Positions 17,303 through 26,119 of a DNA stretch of 64,000 nucleotides are shown in pieces. Under the pieces are notes generated by a model. The model was not told the origin of the DNA and made no database searches. It saw only the letters and a program-made list of their open reading frames with translations. Position 1 is the first letter of the stretch. Each line of letters starts with the position of its first letter. Source of the DNA: Rugosimonospora acidiphila (GTDB lineage Bacteria > Actinomycetota > Actinomycetes > Mycobacteriales > Micromonosporaceae); contig NZ_BAABJQ010000007.1 of the NCBI RefSeq assembly GCF_039543385.1, positions 186,001 to 250,000 on the forward strand, in the 5' to 3' direction. The position numbers were made by a program, and so were the translations under genes.

Positions 17303-17887
17303 ATGACAGCTAACAACCTCTGTGACCGGCTCAGGATCGCCGTGGTGATCGGCAGCGTACGCACGCCGCGCCTGGCCGATCCGCTCGCCGGGTGGCTGGA
17401 GCGCGAGCTCGCCGCGTTGGACTGGGCCGACATCGACATGATCGATCTGGCCTCGGTCTCGCTCCCGATGCGCGAACTGCGGGCGCGGGGGGCGGCCCCA
17501 TCGCCGATCGCCGGCCGGCTCGCGGCGGCCGACGGATTCGTGCTGCTCACCCCGGAGTACAACCACAGCTTCCCGGCGTCGGTGAAGAACATGATCGACT
17601 GGCACCTCATCGAGTGGGCGTACAAGCCGGTCGGGTTCGTCGCGTACGGGAGTTCCGGTGGGATCAGGGCCGTCGAGCAGCTTCGGGCGGTGTTCCCGGA
17701 GCTGCGGGCCGCCACCGTACGGGAGTCGGTCCTGCTGGCGATGGCGTGGAACCACCTCGACACCACGGGCCGGTTCAACCCACCGCCCGGCACCGTGGAG
17801 GCGCTGCACGCGATGATGAACGAGCTGGCTACCTGGGCGCGCGCGTTGCGCTCGGCGCGGGCCGTCGACCTGGTCGGCCGGCCGTGA
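17303..17887 (+). CDS. NADPH-dependent FMN reductase family protein
   Basis: A 194-residue flavodoxin-fold reductase. The N-terminal loop GSVRTPRLADPLAGWL binds flavin phosphate, and TPEYNHSFPASVKNMIDW is the hallmark block of this family. It should reduce FMN or quinones with NAD(P)H in the cytoplasm. It is the first gene of a three-gene coupled operon (GTGA overlap with the next gene) ending in a MerR regulator, behind a MerR-type promoter. This suggests induction by an electrophile, quinone or oxidant. Confidence 0.93.
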   Translation: MTANNLCDRLRIAVVIGSVRTPRLADPLAGWLERELAALDWADIDMIDLASVSLPMRELRARGAAPSPIAGRLAAADGFVLLTPEYNHSFPASVKNMIDWHLIEWAYKPVGFVAYGSSGGIRAVEQLRAVFPELRAATVRESVLLAMAWNHLDTTGRFNPPPGTVEALHAMMNELATWARALRSARAVDLVGRP

Positions 17888-18216
17888 CCGGGGCGGCCGT
17901 GACCAGGCTGACCGGGCCGGAACTGCGTGCCGGGATCGTGCTGTCGTTCGGCGGGCTGGTGGCGGTGCTCGGCGTCGGCACGGTGGTGTTCAGCACCCTG
18001 TTCAGCGGGCTGACCGTCGCGCTGACCGGCGGAGACGCGCTCGGGGCGTCGGCCGCGGACACCGCCACCGCCGTGGACGCTCAGCGCCTGACCCGGCTCG
18101 CGGCCGTCGCGGTGATGTCGATCGCTTTGGTCGTCCGGCTCCGGTCACCCGGCCGGCCCCGACCGACAATGGAGGAGGTGGCGGGAGTAGCGGCGACATC
18201 GGGGCGTGAATCATGA
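17884..18216 (+). CDS. Small two-helix membrane protein
   Basis: A 110-residue protein whose GTG overlaps the reductase stop by 4 nt. Its own end overlaps the MerR start by 4 nt (ATGA). A long hydrophobic segment (GIVLSFGGLVAVLGVGTVVF, about residues 14-45) and a second near residues 74-92 suggest two membrane helices. No family recognised. Its position between reductase and regulator suggests a membrane partner of the reductase or a sensor component. Confidence 0.75.
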   Translation: MTGAAVTRLTGPELRAGIVLSFGGLVAVLGVGTVVFSTLFSGLTVALTGGDALGASAADTATAVDAQRLTRLAAVAVMSIALVVRLRSPGRPRPTMEEVAGVAATSGRES

Positions 18217-18590
18217 CGAAGCTGACCGTCGGTCAACTCGCCGACGCCGCCGGGGTGACGCCCAACGCGGTCCGCTTCTACGAGCGCTACGGCGTGATCA
18301 CCGGCCACCGCAGCAGCGGCAACGCCCGCCGGTTCGACCCCGACGCGATCTGCCGGATCAGGCTCGCGCTCGCCGCGCAACGGGTCGGGATCACGCTCAA
18401 GGACAGTGCCGCCATCCTCGCCGACATCCCGCCGATGTCGCCCGACCTCGACCGGTGGACCAGCGCCGGCGCGGAACTCGTCCGGATCGGCCGCGCGCGC
18501 GTCAGCCAGCTTCAGGCGACCGTCGAGCAGCTTTCCACCCTCGATTTCCTCGGCCAACCGCAGCCGGCGGCCGGCCGGCCGCGGTCCTGA
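18213..18590 (+). CDS. MerR family transcriptional regulator
   Basis: A 125-residue regulator. The winged-helix N-terminus reads TVGQLADAAGVTPNAVRFYE with the second element NARRFDPDAICRI, typical of MerR. A short coiled coil (about residues 85-110) would dimerise it. It lacks the C-terminal cysteine set of SoxR or of metal sensors, so the effector is probably a small organic molecule. It is translationally coupled to the membrane protein. The dyad with a 19-nt spacer at 17268-17287 is its likely target. Confidence 0.9.
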   Translation: MTKLTVGQLADAAGVTPNAVRFYERYGVITGHRSSGNARRFDPDAICRIRLALAAQRVGITLKDSAAILADIPPMSPDLDRWTSAGAELVRIGRARVSQLQATVEQLSTLDFLGQPQPAAGRPRS

Positions 18591-18597
18591 TCGGGTC

Positions 18598-18777
18598 ATG
18601 ACCAGACTGCGCGTGCGGTCGGTCTTCGCCAAGCTCCAGGTGCGCTCCCGGGTGCAGTTGACCAACCTGCTGCGAGACGGCAGCCCGCGAGGACGGGCCA
18701 CGCGTGACGACGGCACGATCCGCCGGCCCCGGACGCCTGTCGACCGGCTACGGGCGATCAGCCAGTCCAGGCCATAA
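18598..18777 (+). pseudogene. Remnant of a LuxR-type helix-turn-helix C-terminus
   Basis: Fifty-nine codons begin MTRLRVRSVFAKLQVRSRVQ. The block RVRSVFAKLxVRSRVQL matches the recognition and final helices of LuxR/NarL DNA-binding domains. The first half of the helix-turn-helix and any sensor domain are absent, and the tail is low-complexity arginine-rich. It is most likely the 3' scar of a deleted regulator; no ribosome site precedes the ATG. The rest of the 18591-18933 gap shows nothing. Confidence 0.5.
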
Positions 18778-18933
18778 CCTCCAAGCCGCGAATCAGATAA
18801 GGCTGTCGTGCGGCCTTTGACGCGGTACCACCGCGGGTTCCGACCAGCCTCCGGGACGTGAGCGACCGCGCGCCGCGGCAGGCGCGGGACAGAGGGCGCC
18901 ACTGTCCAACGTTCTCGTAGTGAGGAGCACCCA

Positions 18934-20883
18934 GTGACGGTATCCGGGACCGACGGCACCACTCGCCGCGCCAGTGCTGTTCCTCGCCAGACCGCGGGCA
19001 GCCCGGTGGAGTCGGTGTTGCCGGAGTTGCGGGCGTTGTCGTGGGAGACCGGCATCCGGGCCCGCGCCGACGCGGGCCTGCTGTCCGTCTTCGCCGAGCT
19101 GCCCCGCCTGGTCGGCAAGGCGCTGGGGATCAGCTGGCGCGCCGACCGGGTCCGCACCTCGGTCGCCGCGGTGGCAACGGTCGGGGCCGGGGTGATGGCC
19201 GCGTTCGGGCTGCTGGCCACCCAGCGGGTACTGGTGGAGTTGTTCGCCGGGGGGCCGACGCCGCACCGGGTGACCGCGGCGCTGCCCGCGCTCGGCGTCC
19301 TCACGGTGGCGACGGGAATCCGCGCCGGTGTGGGTATCACGATCGGGTACGCCCAGAACACCCTGGCTCCTCGGGTCAGCCGTGAGGTCGAGCGCGGCCT
19401 GTTCGAGGTCACCACGAAGGTGCGGCTGGACGCCTTCGACGAGGACGCGTTCGCCGATGACATGGAGCGCGCCTCTCGGGGGACCGATTCGGCGATCGAT
19501 CTCGTGCAGGGCGCGATGAATCTGTTCGCGGGGCTGGTCAGCCTCCTCGCGGTGACCGTGGCGGTCATCGTGATCCACCCGCTGCTGTTGCCCGCGTTGC
19601 TGGTCGCGACCGTGCCCAACGCGTGGGCGTCGCTGCGGGCCGGTCACCAGCGCTACCAGACGTACACGGCCGGGTCGGTGCGCCGGCGGCGGCTGTGGAT
19701 CCTGCACCAGCTGATGGCGGAACGGGTCTCCGCCCCGGAACTGCGCTCCTACGGGCTGCGCCAGTTCCTGCTCGATCAGTACGACCGCGTGATGCGCGTG
19801 GAGACCGATATCCAGATCGCGCTGGCGCGGCGGGTCACCACGACGACCAGCATCGGATCGGTGATCGGGGGCCTGGCCACCGGCGTCGTGTACGGCCTGC
19901 TGGGCGTGCTGCTCCTGGACGGGCAGATCCCGCTGTCGGCGGCGGCGACGTGCGTGATCGCGGTCCAGACGGCGCAACGTGCCCTGAGTACGGTGACCTT
20001 CCAGATTGACCGGATCTACACCGACGGGCAGCATTTCGGTGACTACACCGGGTTCATGGCCCGCGCGGTCGACTACCTGCCCGACGCCGGGGGCGGGGTG
20101 GCCGTCGCCCCGCTGCGGGAGCTGGCGGTGCGCGGGGTGGGGCTGAGCTATCCCGACCGCGACACGCCGGCCGTCAACGACGTCACCCTCACCATCCAGT
20201 CGGGGCAGACGGTGGCGTTCGTCGGCGAGAACGGGTCCGGGAAATCAACCCTCGCGGCGATGATCGCCGCCCTGCGCGCGCCGAGCCGCGGCAGCATCGA
20301 GTGGAACGGCCAGCAACTCGCAGAATATGATCCCGCCGGCCTGCGAGCCCGGATCGCCGTGGTCACGCAGGACTACCACAAGTGGCCGTTCACCGCGGCG
20401 ACCAACATCGCCATCGGTGACGCCGAGGCCACGCCACAGCAGGAACGCATCGAACGCGCCGCCGAACGCGCGGTGGCCCACGAGATGATCCGCGACCTGC
20501 CGCACGGTTACGAGACTCTCCTGGACCGTACCTTCGCCAAGGGGCAGGACCTTTCCGGTGGCCAATGGCAGCGGATCACCGCCGCACGTGGGTTCCTCCG
20601 GGACGCCGATCTTCTGATCATGGATGAGCCGTCCTCCGCGTTGGATGCCCGCGCCGAGGACGCACTGTTCCAGGCGATCCGGGACCGTCGGGGCAGGGCG
20701 ACCACCATACTGATCACCCATCGGCTGGCCAACGTCCGGCACGCCGACCGAATCTTCGTCTTGCACAACGGCGCGCTCATCGAGTCCGGCACGCACGACG
20801 AACTCATGACCACGGCCGGCCGGTACGCCGAGTTGTTCGCGTTGCAGGCCGCCGGATACCAGAGCGGTCGGAGTTGCGCCTGA
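18934..20883 (+). CDS. ABC transporter, fused permease/ATPase (exporter type)
   Basis: A 649-residue half-transporter. GAGGAG precedes the GTG start. About six membrane helices span residues 70-345. The ATPase follows with Walker A GENGSGKST, signature LSGGQWQR, Walker B LLIMDEPSSALD and a switch His in ILITHRLANVRH. The permease resembles exporters found with RiPP and lipopeptide genes. No precursor peptide or modifying enzyme is adjacent, so the cargo is unknown. It would act as a homodimer. Confidence 0.93.
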   Translation: MTVSGTDGTTRRASAVPRQTAGSPVESVLPELRALSWETGIRARADAGLLSVFAELPRLVGKALGISWRADRVRTSVAAVATVGAGVMAAFGLLATQRVLVELFAGGPTPHRVTAALPALGVLTVATGIRAGVGITIGYAQNTLAPRVSREVERGLFEVTTKVRLDAFDEDAFADDMERASRGTDSAIDLVQGAMNLFAGLVSLLAVTVAVIVIHPLLLPALLVATVPNAWASLRAGHQRYQTYTAGSVRRRRLWILHQLMAERVSAPELRSYGLRQFLLDQYDRVMRVETDIQIALARRVTTTTSIGSVIGGLATGVVYGLLGVLLLDGQIPLSAAATCVIAVQTAQRALSTVTFQIDRIYTDGQHFGDYTGFMARAVDYLPDAGGGVAVAPLRELAVRGVGLSYPDRDTPAVNDVTLTIQSGQTVAFVGENGSGKSTLAAMIAALRAPSRGSIEWNGQQLAEYDPAGLRARIAVVTQDYHKWPFTAATNIAIGDAEATPQQERIERAAERAVAHEMIRDLPHGYETLLDRTFAKGQDLSGGQWQRITAARGFLRDADLLIMDEPSSALDARAEDALFQAIRDRRGRATTILITHRLANVRHADRIFVLHNGALIESGTHDELMTTAGRYAELFALQAAGYQSGRSCA

Positions 20884-21031
20884 TGCGAGCTGGCGGCCAC
20901 GTCCGAGCGGGTGGCGCGCGAATTGCCCGGGGCGGCGGCGGGCGAGGGATACTCCGACGTCGATCGGGAACTCGTTGCCGGAGGGGATCGATCCACCCCG
21001 GGGACACAGCGATTGGCGCGAGGAGGTGCCG

Positions 21032-21454
21032 TTGACCTTTCTGGACCTGATCAGGCGGGCGGCACAGGGGTTCGACGCGATCGGCGCCGCCGTGCTCGTT
21101 CTGGGTCTGGTGTGGTCAATGGTGCTGGCGGGGCGGATGTGGCGGGTCACCGGTGGCCACGAGGCCTACCGAGCGCTGCGCCAGCTGTTCGGTGCTGTGC
21201 TGCTGCTGGGGCTGGAGTTCTTTGTGGCGGCCGATCTGATCCGTACGGTGGCGGTCTCGCCGAGCCTGCGGAACGTGGCTGTGCTCGGTCTCATTGTCGT
21301 GATCAGGACGTTCCTCAGCTTCTCCCTGCAAGTGGAGATCGATGGGGTGGTGCCCTGGCACAAGGCCGTGACCAAGAGCGGGGCCGCGGTGGTGGGCGAG
21401 GCGGCACGAGCCAACCGACCCGGCGCGGGTGGCGGTTCCGACCGCGAGGTTTGA
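21032..21454 (+). CDS. DUF1622 family membrane protein
   Basis: A 140-residue protein with three predicted helices (AIGAAVLVLGLVWSMVLA, LFGAVLLLGLEFFVAADLI and NVAVLGLIVVIRTFLSFSL). The block LLGLEFFVAADLIRT followed by VVIRTFLSFSLQVEI is characteristic of DUF1622. The TTG at 21032 is preferred because GAGGAGG lies five bases upstream; an in-frame ATG at 20975 would add a non-conserved leader. Function unknown. Confidence 0.8.
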   Translation: MTFLDLIRRAAQGFDAIGAAVLVLGLVWSMVLAGRMWRVTGGHEAYRALRQLFGAVLLLGLEFFVAADLIRTVAVSPSLRNVAVLGLIVVIRTFLSFSLQVEIDGVVPWHKAVTKSGAAVVGEAARANRPGAGGGSDREV

Positions 21455-21468
21455 ACGCCATCTCCAAC

Positions 21469-21494
21469 CATCAGTAATGCTGATGATGATCATC
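21469..21494. promoter_or_regulatory. Inverted repeat upstream of the SDR pair
   Basis: CATCAG-N5-CTGATG (21469-21485) runs into the palindrome ATGATCAT (21486-21493) in an otherwise GC-rich background, 84 nt before the SDR start. It is a possible operator, for example for the LysR at 23364. Confidence 0.3.
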
Positions 21495-21576
21495 GGAATG
21501 ATTCGTTGGATTTGATGCCGCGCCGGGGTCAAGCTTGCCTCGCGCGAACGAAGACAACCACAGCAAGGAGAACATC

Positions 21577-22311
21577 ATGGCTACCTCGCAGCGCGTAGCG
21601 ATCGTCACCGGTGGCTCCCGCGGAATGGGCCGCGCGTTCGCCGTCCGGCTGGCGGCGGACGGATACGCGGTCGTCGTGAACTACGCCGGTAACACCACCG
21701 AGGCGAACGCCACGGTCGATCTGGTCACCGGCGCCGGCGGCAAGGCGATCGCCGTGCGGGGCGATGTCGCGGACGAGAACGCGGTCGCGGCGCTGTTCGA
21801 CACCGCCGAGCGGGAGTTCGGTGGGGTGGACGTGGTCGTGCACGCGGCCGGCATCATGCCCACCAGCCCGCTGGCCGACCTCGACCTGGCGATGCTGGAC
21901 GAGGTCCTGCGGGTCAACCTGCGCGGCACCTTCGTCGTGAACCAGCAGGCCGTTCGCCGGGTGCGTTCCGGCGGTGCGATCATCAATATCTCCAGCTCGA
22001 TCGCGAAGTTCTCCCGGCCCGGCTACTCGGCCTACGCCGCGACCAAGGGCGGCGTGGAGGCGATCACCCTGATCCTGGCTCGCGAGCTGCGCGGCCGCGA
22101 CGTCACCGTGAACGTCGTCGCGCCGGGACCCGTCGCCACCGAGCTGTTCTTTCAGGGCAAGAGCGAGGAACTCGTCGCCCGGATCAGCGCGGAGCCGCCG
22201 ATGGAGCGCCTCGGTACGCCGACCGACATCGCCGAGATCATCAGCTTCCTGGCCGGTCCGGCCCGCTGGATCAACGGTCAGGTGCTGTACGCCAACGGTG
22301 GGGCCATCTGA
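21577..22311 (+). CDS. SDR family oxidoreductase
   Basis: A 244-residue classical short-chain dehydrogenase. The ATG at 21577 is preceded by AAGGAG. The cofactor motif is TGGSRGMGRA. NAG is replaced by HAAGIM, and the catalytic Ser and YxxxK lie in INISSSI and YSAYAATKGG. The C-terminus WINGQVLYANGG is typical of 3-ketoacyl-reductase-like members. It is the first of two SDR genes followed by a LysR regulator on the same strand. The NADP preference suggested by the Arg in GSRG is an inference. Confidence 0.92.
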   Translation: MATSQRVAIVTGGSRGMGRAFAVRLAADGYAVVVNYAGNTTEANATVDLVTGAGGKAIAVRGDVADENAVAALFDTAEREFGGVDVVVHAAGIMPTSPLADLDLAMLDEVLRVNLRGTFVVNQQAVRRVRSGGAIINISSSIAKFSRPGYSAYAATKGGVEAITLILARELRGRDVTVNVVAPGPVATELFFQGKSEELVARISAEPPMERLGTPTDIAEIISFLAGPARWINGQVLYANGGAI

Positions 22312-22345
22312 TCCCCGCCTGCCCTACCCCCCGAGGAACACCGCA

Positions 22346-23242
22346 ATGAGCAAGATCATCGTCATCAGCGGAGCGTCCAGTGGCTTCGGCGCGCTGACCG
22401 CCCGCGCGTTGGCCGACGCCGGACACACCGTGTACGCCGGCCTGCGAGACTCGGCCGGCCGCAACGCCGCGCAGGTGGCCGCCGCGCGGCAGTACGCCAC
22501 GGAGCACGGCGTCGACCTGCGCACCGTCGATCTGGACGTCTCCTCGCAGCGGTCGGCGGATGACGCGATCGCGACGATCCTCGCCGAGCAGGGCCGCGTC
22601 GACGTGGTCGTGCACAATGCCGGGCACATGGTCACCGGCCCGACCGAGGCGTTCACGCCGGAGCAGCTCGCCGGAATCTACGACACCAACGTGCTCGGCA
22701 CCCAGCGCCTCAACCGGGCGGCCCTGCCCCACCTGCGCGAGCGCGGGGAAGGTCTGCTGGTCTGGGTGGGCAGTTCCAGCACCCGTGGCGGAACGCCACC
22801 GTACCTCGGGCCGTACTTCGCGGCGAAGGCGGCGATGGACGCACTGGCCGTCAGCTACGCCGGTGAGCTGGCCCGGTTCGGCATCGAAACGTCGATCATC
22901 GTGCCCGGTGCCTTCACTCATGGCACCAACCACTTCGCCAACAGCGGTCACCCGGCCGACGAGGCGATCGTGGCCGAATACGACAAGCTCTACCCCGACC
23001 TGATGGCGGAGGTCGCCCGGCGCCTGGCCGCGTTGGAGCCCGCCGACGCGGACGTGGCGCAGGTCGCCAGGGCCATCGTCGAGGTGGTGGACGCGCCGGC
23101 GGGCCGGCGTCCGTTCCGCACCCACATCGACCCCTCCGACGATGGATCCAGCGTGGTGAGCGCGGTCGCCGACCGCATCCGAGCCGAGTTCCTGACCCGG
23201 ATCGGGCTGCAGGACCTCCTCAAGCCCCATGCTCAGGGCTGA
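22346..23242 (+). CDS. SDR family oxidoreductase
   Basis: A 298-residue SDR starting at an ATG with GAGGAAC upstream. Motifs are SGASSGFGALTA (nucleotide binding), HNAGHM, Ser in VGSSSTRGG and YFAAKAAMDA (catalytic Tyr/Lys). A long C-terminal part with PGAFTHGTNHF is typical of the subgroup often annotated as retinol-dehydrogenase-like or as a DltE-like SDR. It follows the first SDR by 34 nt and probably shares its transcript. Confidence 0.92.
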   Translation: MSKIIVISGASSGFGALTARALADAGHTVYAGLRDSAGRNAAQVAAARQYATEHGVDLRTVDLDVSSQRSADDAIATILAEQGRVDVVVHNAGHMVTGPTEAFTPEQLAGIYDTNVLGTQRLNRAALPHLRERGEGLLVWVGSSSTRGGTPPYLGPYFAAKAAMDALAVSYAGELARFGIETSIIVPGAFTHGTNHFANSGHPADEAIVAEYDKLYPDLMAEVARRLAALEPADADVAQVARAIVEVVDAPAGRRPFRTHIDPSDDGSSVVSAVADRIRAEFLTRIGLQDLLKPHAQG

Positions 23243-23363
23243 GCAGGCGCCGACTCGTACGGCCGGGGCCGCCGGCACGCCGTTCCCACAGGAGAGTGAC
23301 GGCGAGCGGCCCCGCCGCCGGGTCCGGGGCTCACGTTCATCGCAGTATGTGATCCTTGGCGGC

Positions 23364-24269
23364 GTGGAACTCAGGCATTTGGAGTATTTTGTCGCCGTCG
23401 CGGCGGAGCGCAGCTTCACCCGCGCGGCCAGCCGGCTGCACGTCGTCCAGTCGGCCGTGTCGGCGGCGATCTCCGCGCTGGAGCGGGAACTCGGGGCGGT
23501 GCTGTTCGAGCGCAGCGCCCAACGGGTCGCGCTGACGGATGCCGGGGAGGCGCTCCTGCCGCAGGCCCGGGCGACGCTCGACGCCGCGCAGGCGGCCCGG
23601 GACGCGGTCCACGAGGTGGGCAAGGAACTGCGCGGCACTCTCGTGGTCGGCTGCCTCACCGGGGTCGGTGGGATCGATTTCGCGGGGCTGCTGGCCGGGT
23701 TCCGTGCCACCCATCCGCGGGTCAACCTGCGGCTGCGGGCCGCGACCTGGGAGGGATCGGCCGGGCTGGCCCGATCGCTGGTCGACGGCGAGATCGACAT
23801 CGCGTTCCTCGGCGTGAGCGGTCGCCCCTTCCCGCACCTGCGGACCCGTGAGCTGCTGCGCATCCCGCAGGTGCTGGTCGTACCCGCGAGCCACCCATTG
23901 GCCCGGCACCGCTCCGTGACGCTGGCCGACGTGGCCGACGAGGAGTTCATCGACTATCCGCTCGGCTACGCCAACCGCGCGGCCAACGATCGGGCGTTCG
24001 GCGCGGCCGGGCTGGAACGCAACATCGCCATGGAGGTCGCCGACGTGGCCGTGGCAGCGAACTTCGCCAGCGCCGGACTCGGCGTGACGATCCTGCCGAC
24101 CCGAGCGGTGCCCCGAAGCCCGCGATGCAAGGCGCTACCGGTCACCGACCAGTCGCTGGAGTGGTCACTGCACGTGGCGACGGCGGAGCAACGCCGGATC
24201 AGCTCCGCGATGAAGGCATTGCTCGCGATGGTGGACGCCCACGTGGAGGAGGCGCCCCGGGCTGGGTGA
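23364..24269 (+). CDS. LysR family transcriptional regulator
   Basis: A 301-residue LysR regulator. The GTG at 23364 gives the standard N-terminus (V)ELRHLEYFVAVAAERSFTR. The helix-turn-helix continues with AASRLHVVQSAVSAAI. The effector-binding domain spans roughly residues 90-290 (GTLVVGCLTGVGG...). It lies 120 nt after the second SDR, in the same direction rather than divergent, so any control of the SDRs would be through their upstream promoter. Earlier in-frame starts add an unlikely Arg-rich leader. Confidence 0.9.
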   Translation: MELRHLEYFVAVAAERSFTRAASRLHVVQSAVSAAISALERELGAVLFERSAQRVALTDAGEALLPQARATLDAAQAARDAVHEVGKELRGTLVVGCLTGVGGIDFAGLLAGFRATHPRVNLRLRAATWEGSAGLARSLVDGEIDIAFLGVSGRPFPHLRTRELLRIPQVLVVPASHPLARHRSVTLADVADEEFIDYPLGYANRAANDRAFGAAGLERNIAMEVADVAVAANFASAGLGVTILPTRAVPRSPRCKALPVTDQSLEWSLHVATAEQRRISSAMKALLAMVDAHVEEAPRAG

Positions 24270-24309
24270 CGAACTGGCGCAACCCGGGACGCATCATGCC
24301 ACTGAGGAG

Positions 24310-25305
24310 TCAACGCGCGCCGGCGATCGCGCTCTCGATCCGTTCCACCGCGGTGATGGCGCCGAAGCCCAGCAGGAGCACCAGGTCGGCGTCGGTTGTC
24401 GAGCCGGTGGCACGCCACCGCTCCACCCGCGCGTCGGTGAGTTCGTGTGGCGCCAGCGCCGCGAGCAGTGCGAGTCCGGCCGCCGGCCGGTCGCCCGGGG
24501 AAAGGCCGGCCAGTCGCTGGTCGAGCCAGGCGGCGGACGGATGGCCGCCGTCCCAGTCCGCGACCGTGGCGGCCAGGAGGTCGCGGCCTGGCGCGCTCAA
24601 CAACGCCGCGCCGGCGGCCGCGGCACCGCGCAGCGTGGCGAACGCCTCGCCGATGGGCGTGCCGGCCGCCCAGTCGGGGGTCAGCCCTCGCGGGATCCCG
24701 GTCAGCAACTCCAGACTTTCGCCGGGCGCCAGTTCGCGGCGAACCGTGCGCGCGTAGGTGATGCCTCCCATCCGGCGCACCGAGTGGGACCGTTGCAGGT
24801 TGCCCGGGATCAGTCGTTCGTCGGTGAGGGTGGAGAACATGCGGTTGATGAAGTGGGTCGACAGGGCGGTGCCGATGAACTCCGCGGCGACCTCCGTCGG
24901 GAATGGCGCCGACCGCGACTCCGCCGCACCGGGGGTTCGGGTGGCCTTAGCCCAGGCGGCGATCCTCGCGAACCTGGGTTCGGTGAGGGGCCGATCGTGC
25001 AGGAGGTCCTCCGCGAGCTGATGCTCGCCGGTGGCGTGGACCAGGATCGTGTGCGCGTCGACGCAGAACCGGCACCCGTTGGCCTGCGACACCGCGACGG
25101 CGGTGACCTCCTTCTCGGCCCGGGGTGCCCGTCCCACCAGCTCCGACTCTCGCAGGAGAGCCCAGGCCGCGGCGTGCAGGTCCGGTGCGGGAGACACCAT
25201 CATGAAAGCCGGCTGGCCGAAGTCGGCGGCCGACTGGGCATACACCTGGGCGACCCGACCGGTCGCTGTTCTGCGGGTCAGGGGCGTGACGTGGCGGATC
25301 GACAT
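24310..25305 (-). CDS. AhpD-like / carboxymuconolactone decarboxylase family protein
   Basis: A 331-residue alpha-helical protein. The motif ANGCRFCVDAHT (CxxC...H) is the AhpD-type peroxidase-like active site. The second half extends this with another helical region. GGAGGGA precedes the ATG. It is divergent from the TetR gene at 25478, with 172 nt between them, suggesting TetR control. It probably acts in peroxide or organic-hydroperoxide handling; the exact reaction is uncertain. Confidence 0.85.
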   Translation of the reverse strand: MSIRHVTPLTRRTATGRVAQVYAQSAADFGQPAFMMVSPAPDLHAAAWALLRESELVGRAPRAEKEVTAVAVSQANGCRFCVDAHTILVHATGEHQLAEDLLHDRPLTEPRFARIAAWAKATRTPGAAESRSAPFPTEVAAEFIGTALSTHFINRMFSTLTDERLIPGNLQRSHSVRRMGGITYARTVRRELAPGESLELLTGIPRGLTPDWAAGTPIGEAFATLRGAAAAGAALLSAPGRDLLAATVADWDGGHPSAAWLDQRLAGLSPGDRPAAGLALLAALAPHELTDARVERWRATGSTTDADLVLLLGFGAITAVERIESAIAGAR

Positions 25306-25477
25306 CGTGGACTCCCTCCAATTAACCCGTACGCCACTGTACTAGTTGCCGGCGTCGGGTGGTGTACTCGCGACCCGCTGCCGGGCGGAGCCGGCCGGCC
25401 CAAGGCCCGCGTGGTGTGCGGTAACCTGAACACGGCTGTGCGAACTATGGCGAACCTCGGTTTGGGGGAAGGAAACA

Positions 25478-26119
25478 ATGGCGACGCCATCCGACGGTGC
25501 GCGCACCGTGACCGCGCGAGCGCAGCGGGCGGACGCCCGCCGCAGCGTGGAGGCGATCCTCGGCGCGGCCGTGGCATGCCTCGCCCGCGATCCCGAGGCG
25601 AGCGTTGTGGAGGTCGCCGCGGCCGCGGGCGTCGGGCGGGTCACGCTCTACAGTCATTTCAAGACCCGCGCCGACCTCGTCGACGCCGCTCTGGTGCGCA
25701 CGGTCGAGCGGGCCGACCAGATTCTCGACGGCACCGACACGACGGGTGACCCGGTGGAAGCGCTCACCCGCCTGGTGGCCTCGTCATGGCAGATCGTCGA
25801 CCAGTTCCGCAACATTTTGCTAGCCGCCACCCGTGAGCTGCCCGCCGAACGCATCCGTAGCGTGCACGACCGCATCCTGCGCCGCATCCAGACACTGATC
25901 GAACGAGGGCAGCGCACCGGAGCGCTCCGCACCGACCTGCCGAAGCGATGGATGCTCACCACCGTCTTCAGCCTCATCCACGCCGCGGCCGAGGACGCCG
26001 CCGCCGGCCGGGTGAAGGTCGATCAGGCCTCGGGGCTGATCACGGCCACGCTGGTCGCGGCCTTCACGCCACCCGGCGCGATGGTCCCCGCCGTAGCCTC
26101 AGGCGGACAGCGGCTGTAG
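25478..26119 (+). CDS. TetR family transcriptional regulator
   Basis: A 213-residue regulator with GGAAGGA before the ATG. The DNA-binding part reads AVACLARDPEASVVEVAAAA then GVGRVTLYSHFKTRADLVDA, standard TetR spacing. The C-terminal domain would bind a ligand. It is divergent from the AhpD-like gene, its likely target. The 3' end overlaps the convergent membrane-protein gene by 21 nt. Confidence 0.92.
   Translation: MATPSDGARTVTARAQRADARRSVEAILGAAVACLARDPEASVVEVAAAAGVGRVTLYSHFKTRADLVDAALVRTVERADQILDGTDTTGDPVEALTRLVASSWQIVDQFRNILLAATRELPAERIRSVHDRILRRIQTLIERGQRTGALRTDLPKRWMLTTVFSLIHAAAEDAAAGRVKVDQASGLITATLVAAFTPPGAMVPAVASGGQRL

Noticed and set aside
18839..18933. Possible RiPP precursor peptide before the ABC exporter
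   Set aside because: The short frame there (about 20 codons) has no ribosome site, leader-like pattern or repeated core, and no modifying enzyme is present.
25306..25477. Operator between the AhpD-like gene and TetR (GTAC-N6-GTAC)
   Set aside because: Four-base arms are too short to distinguish from chance, though TetR control is still likely from gene arrangement.
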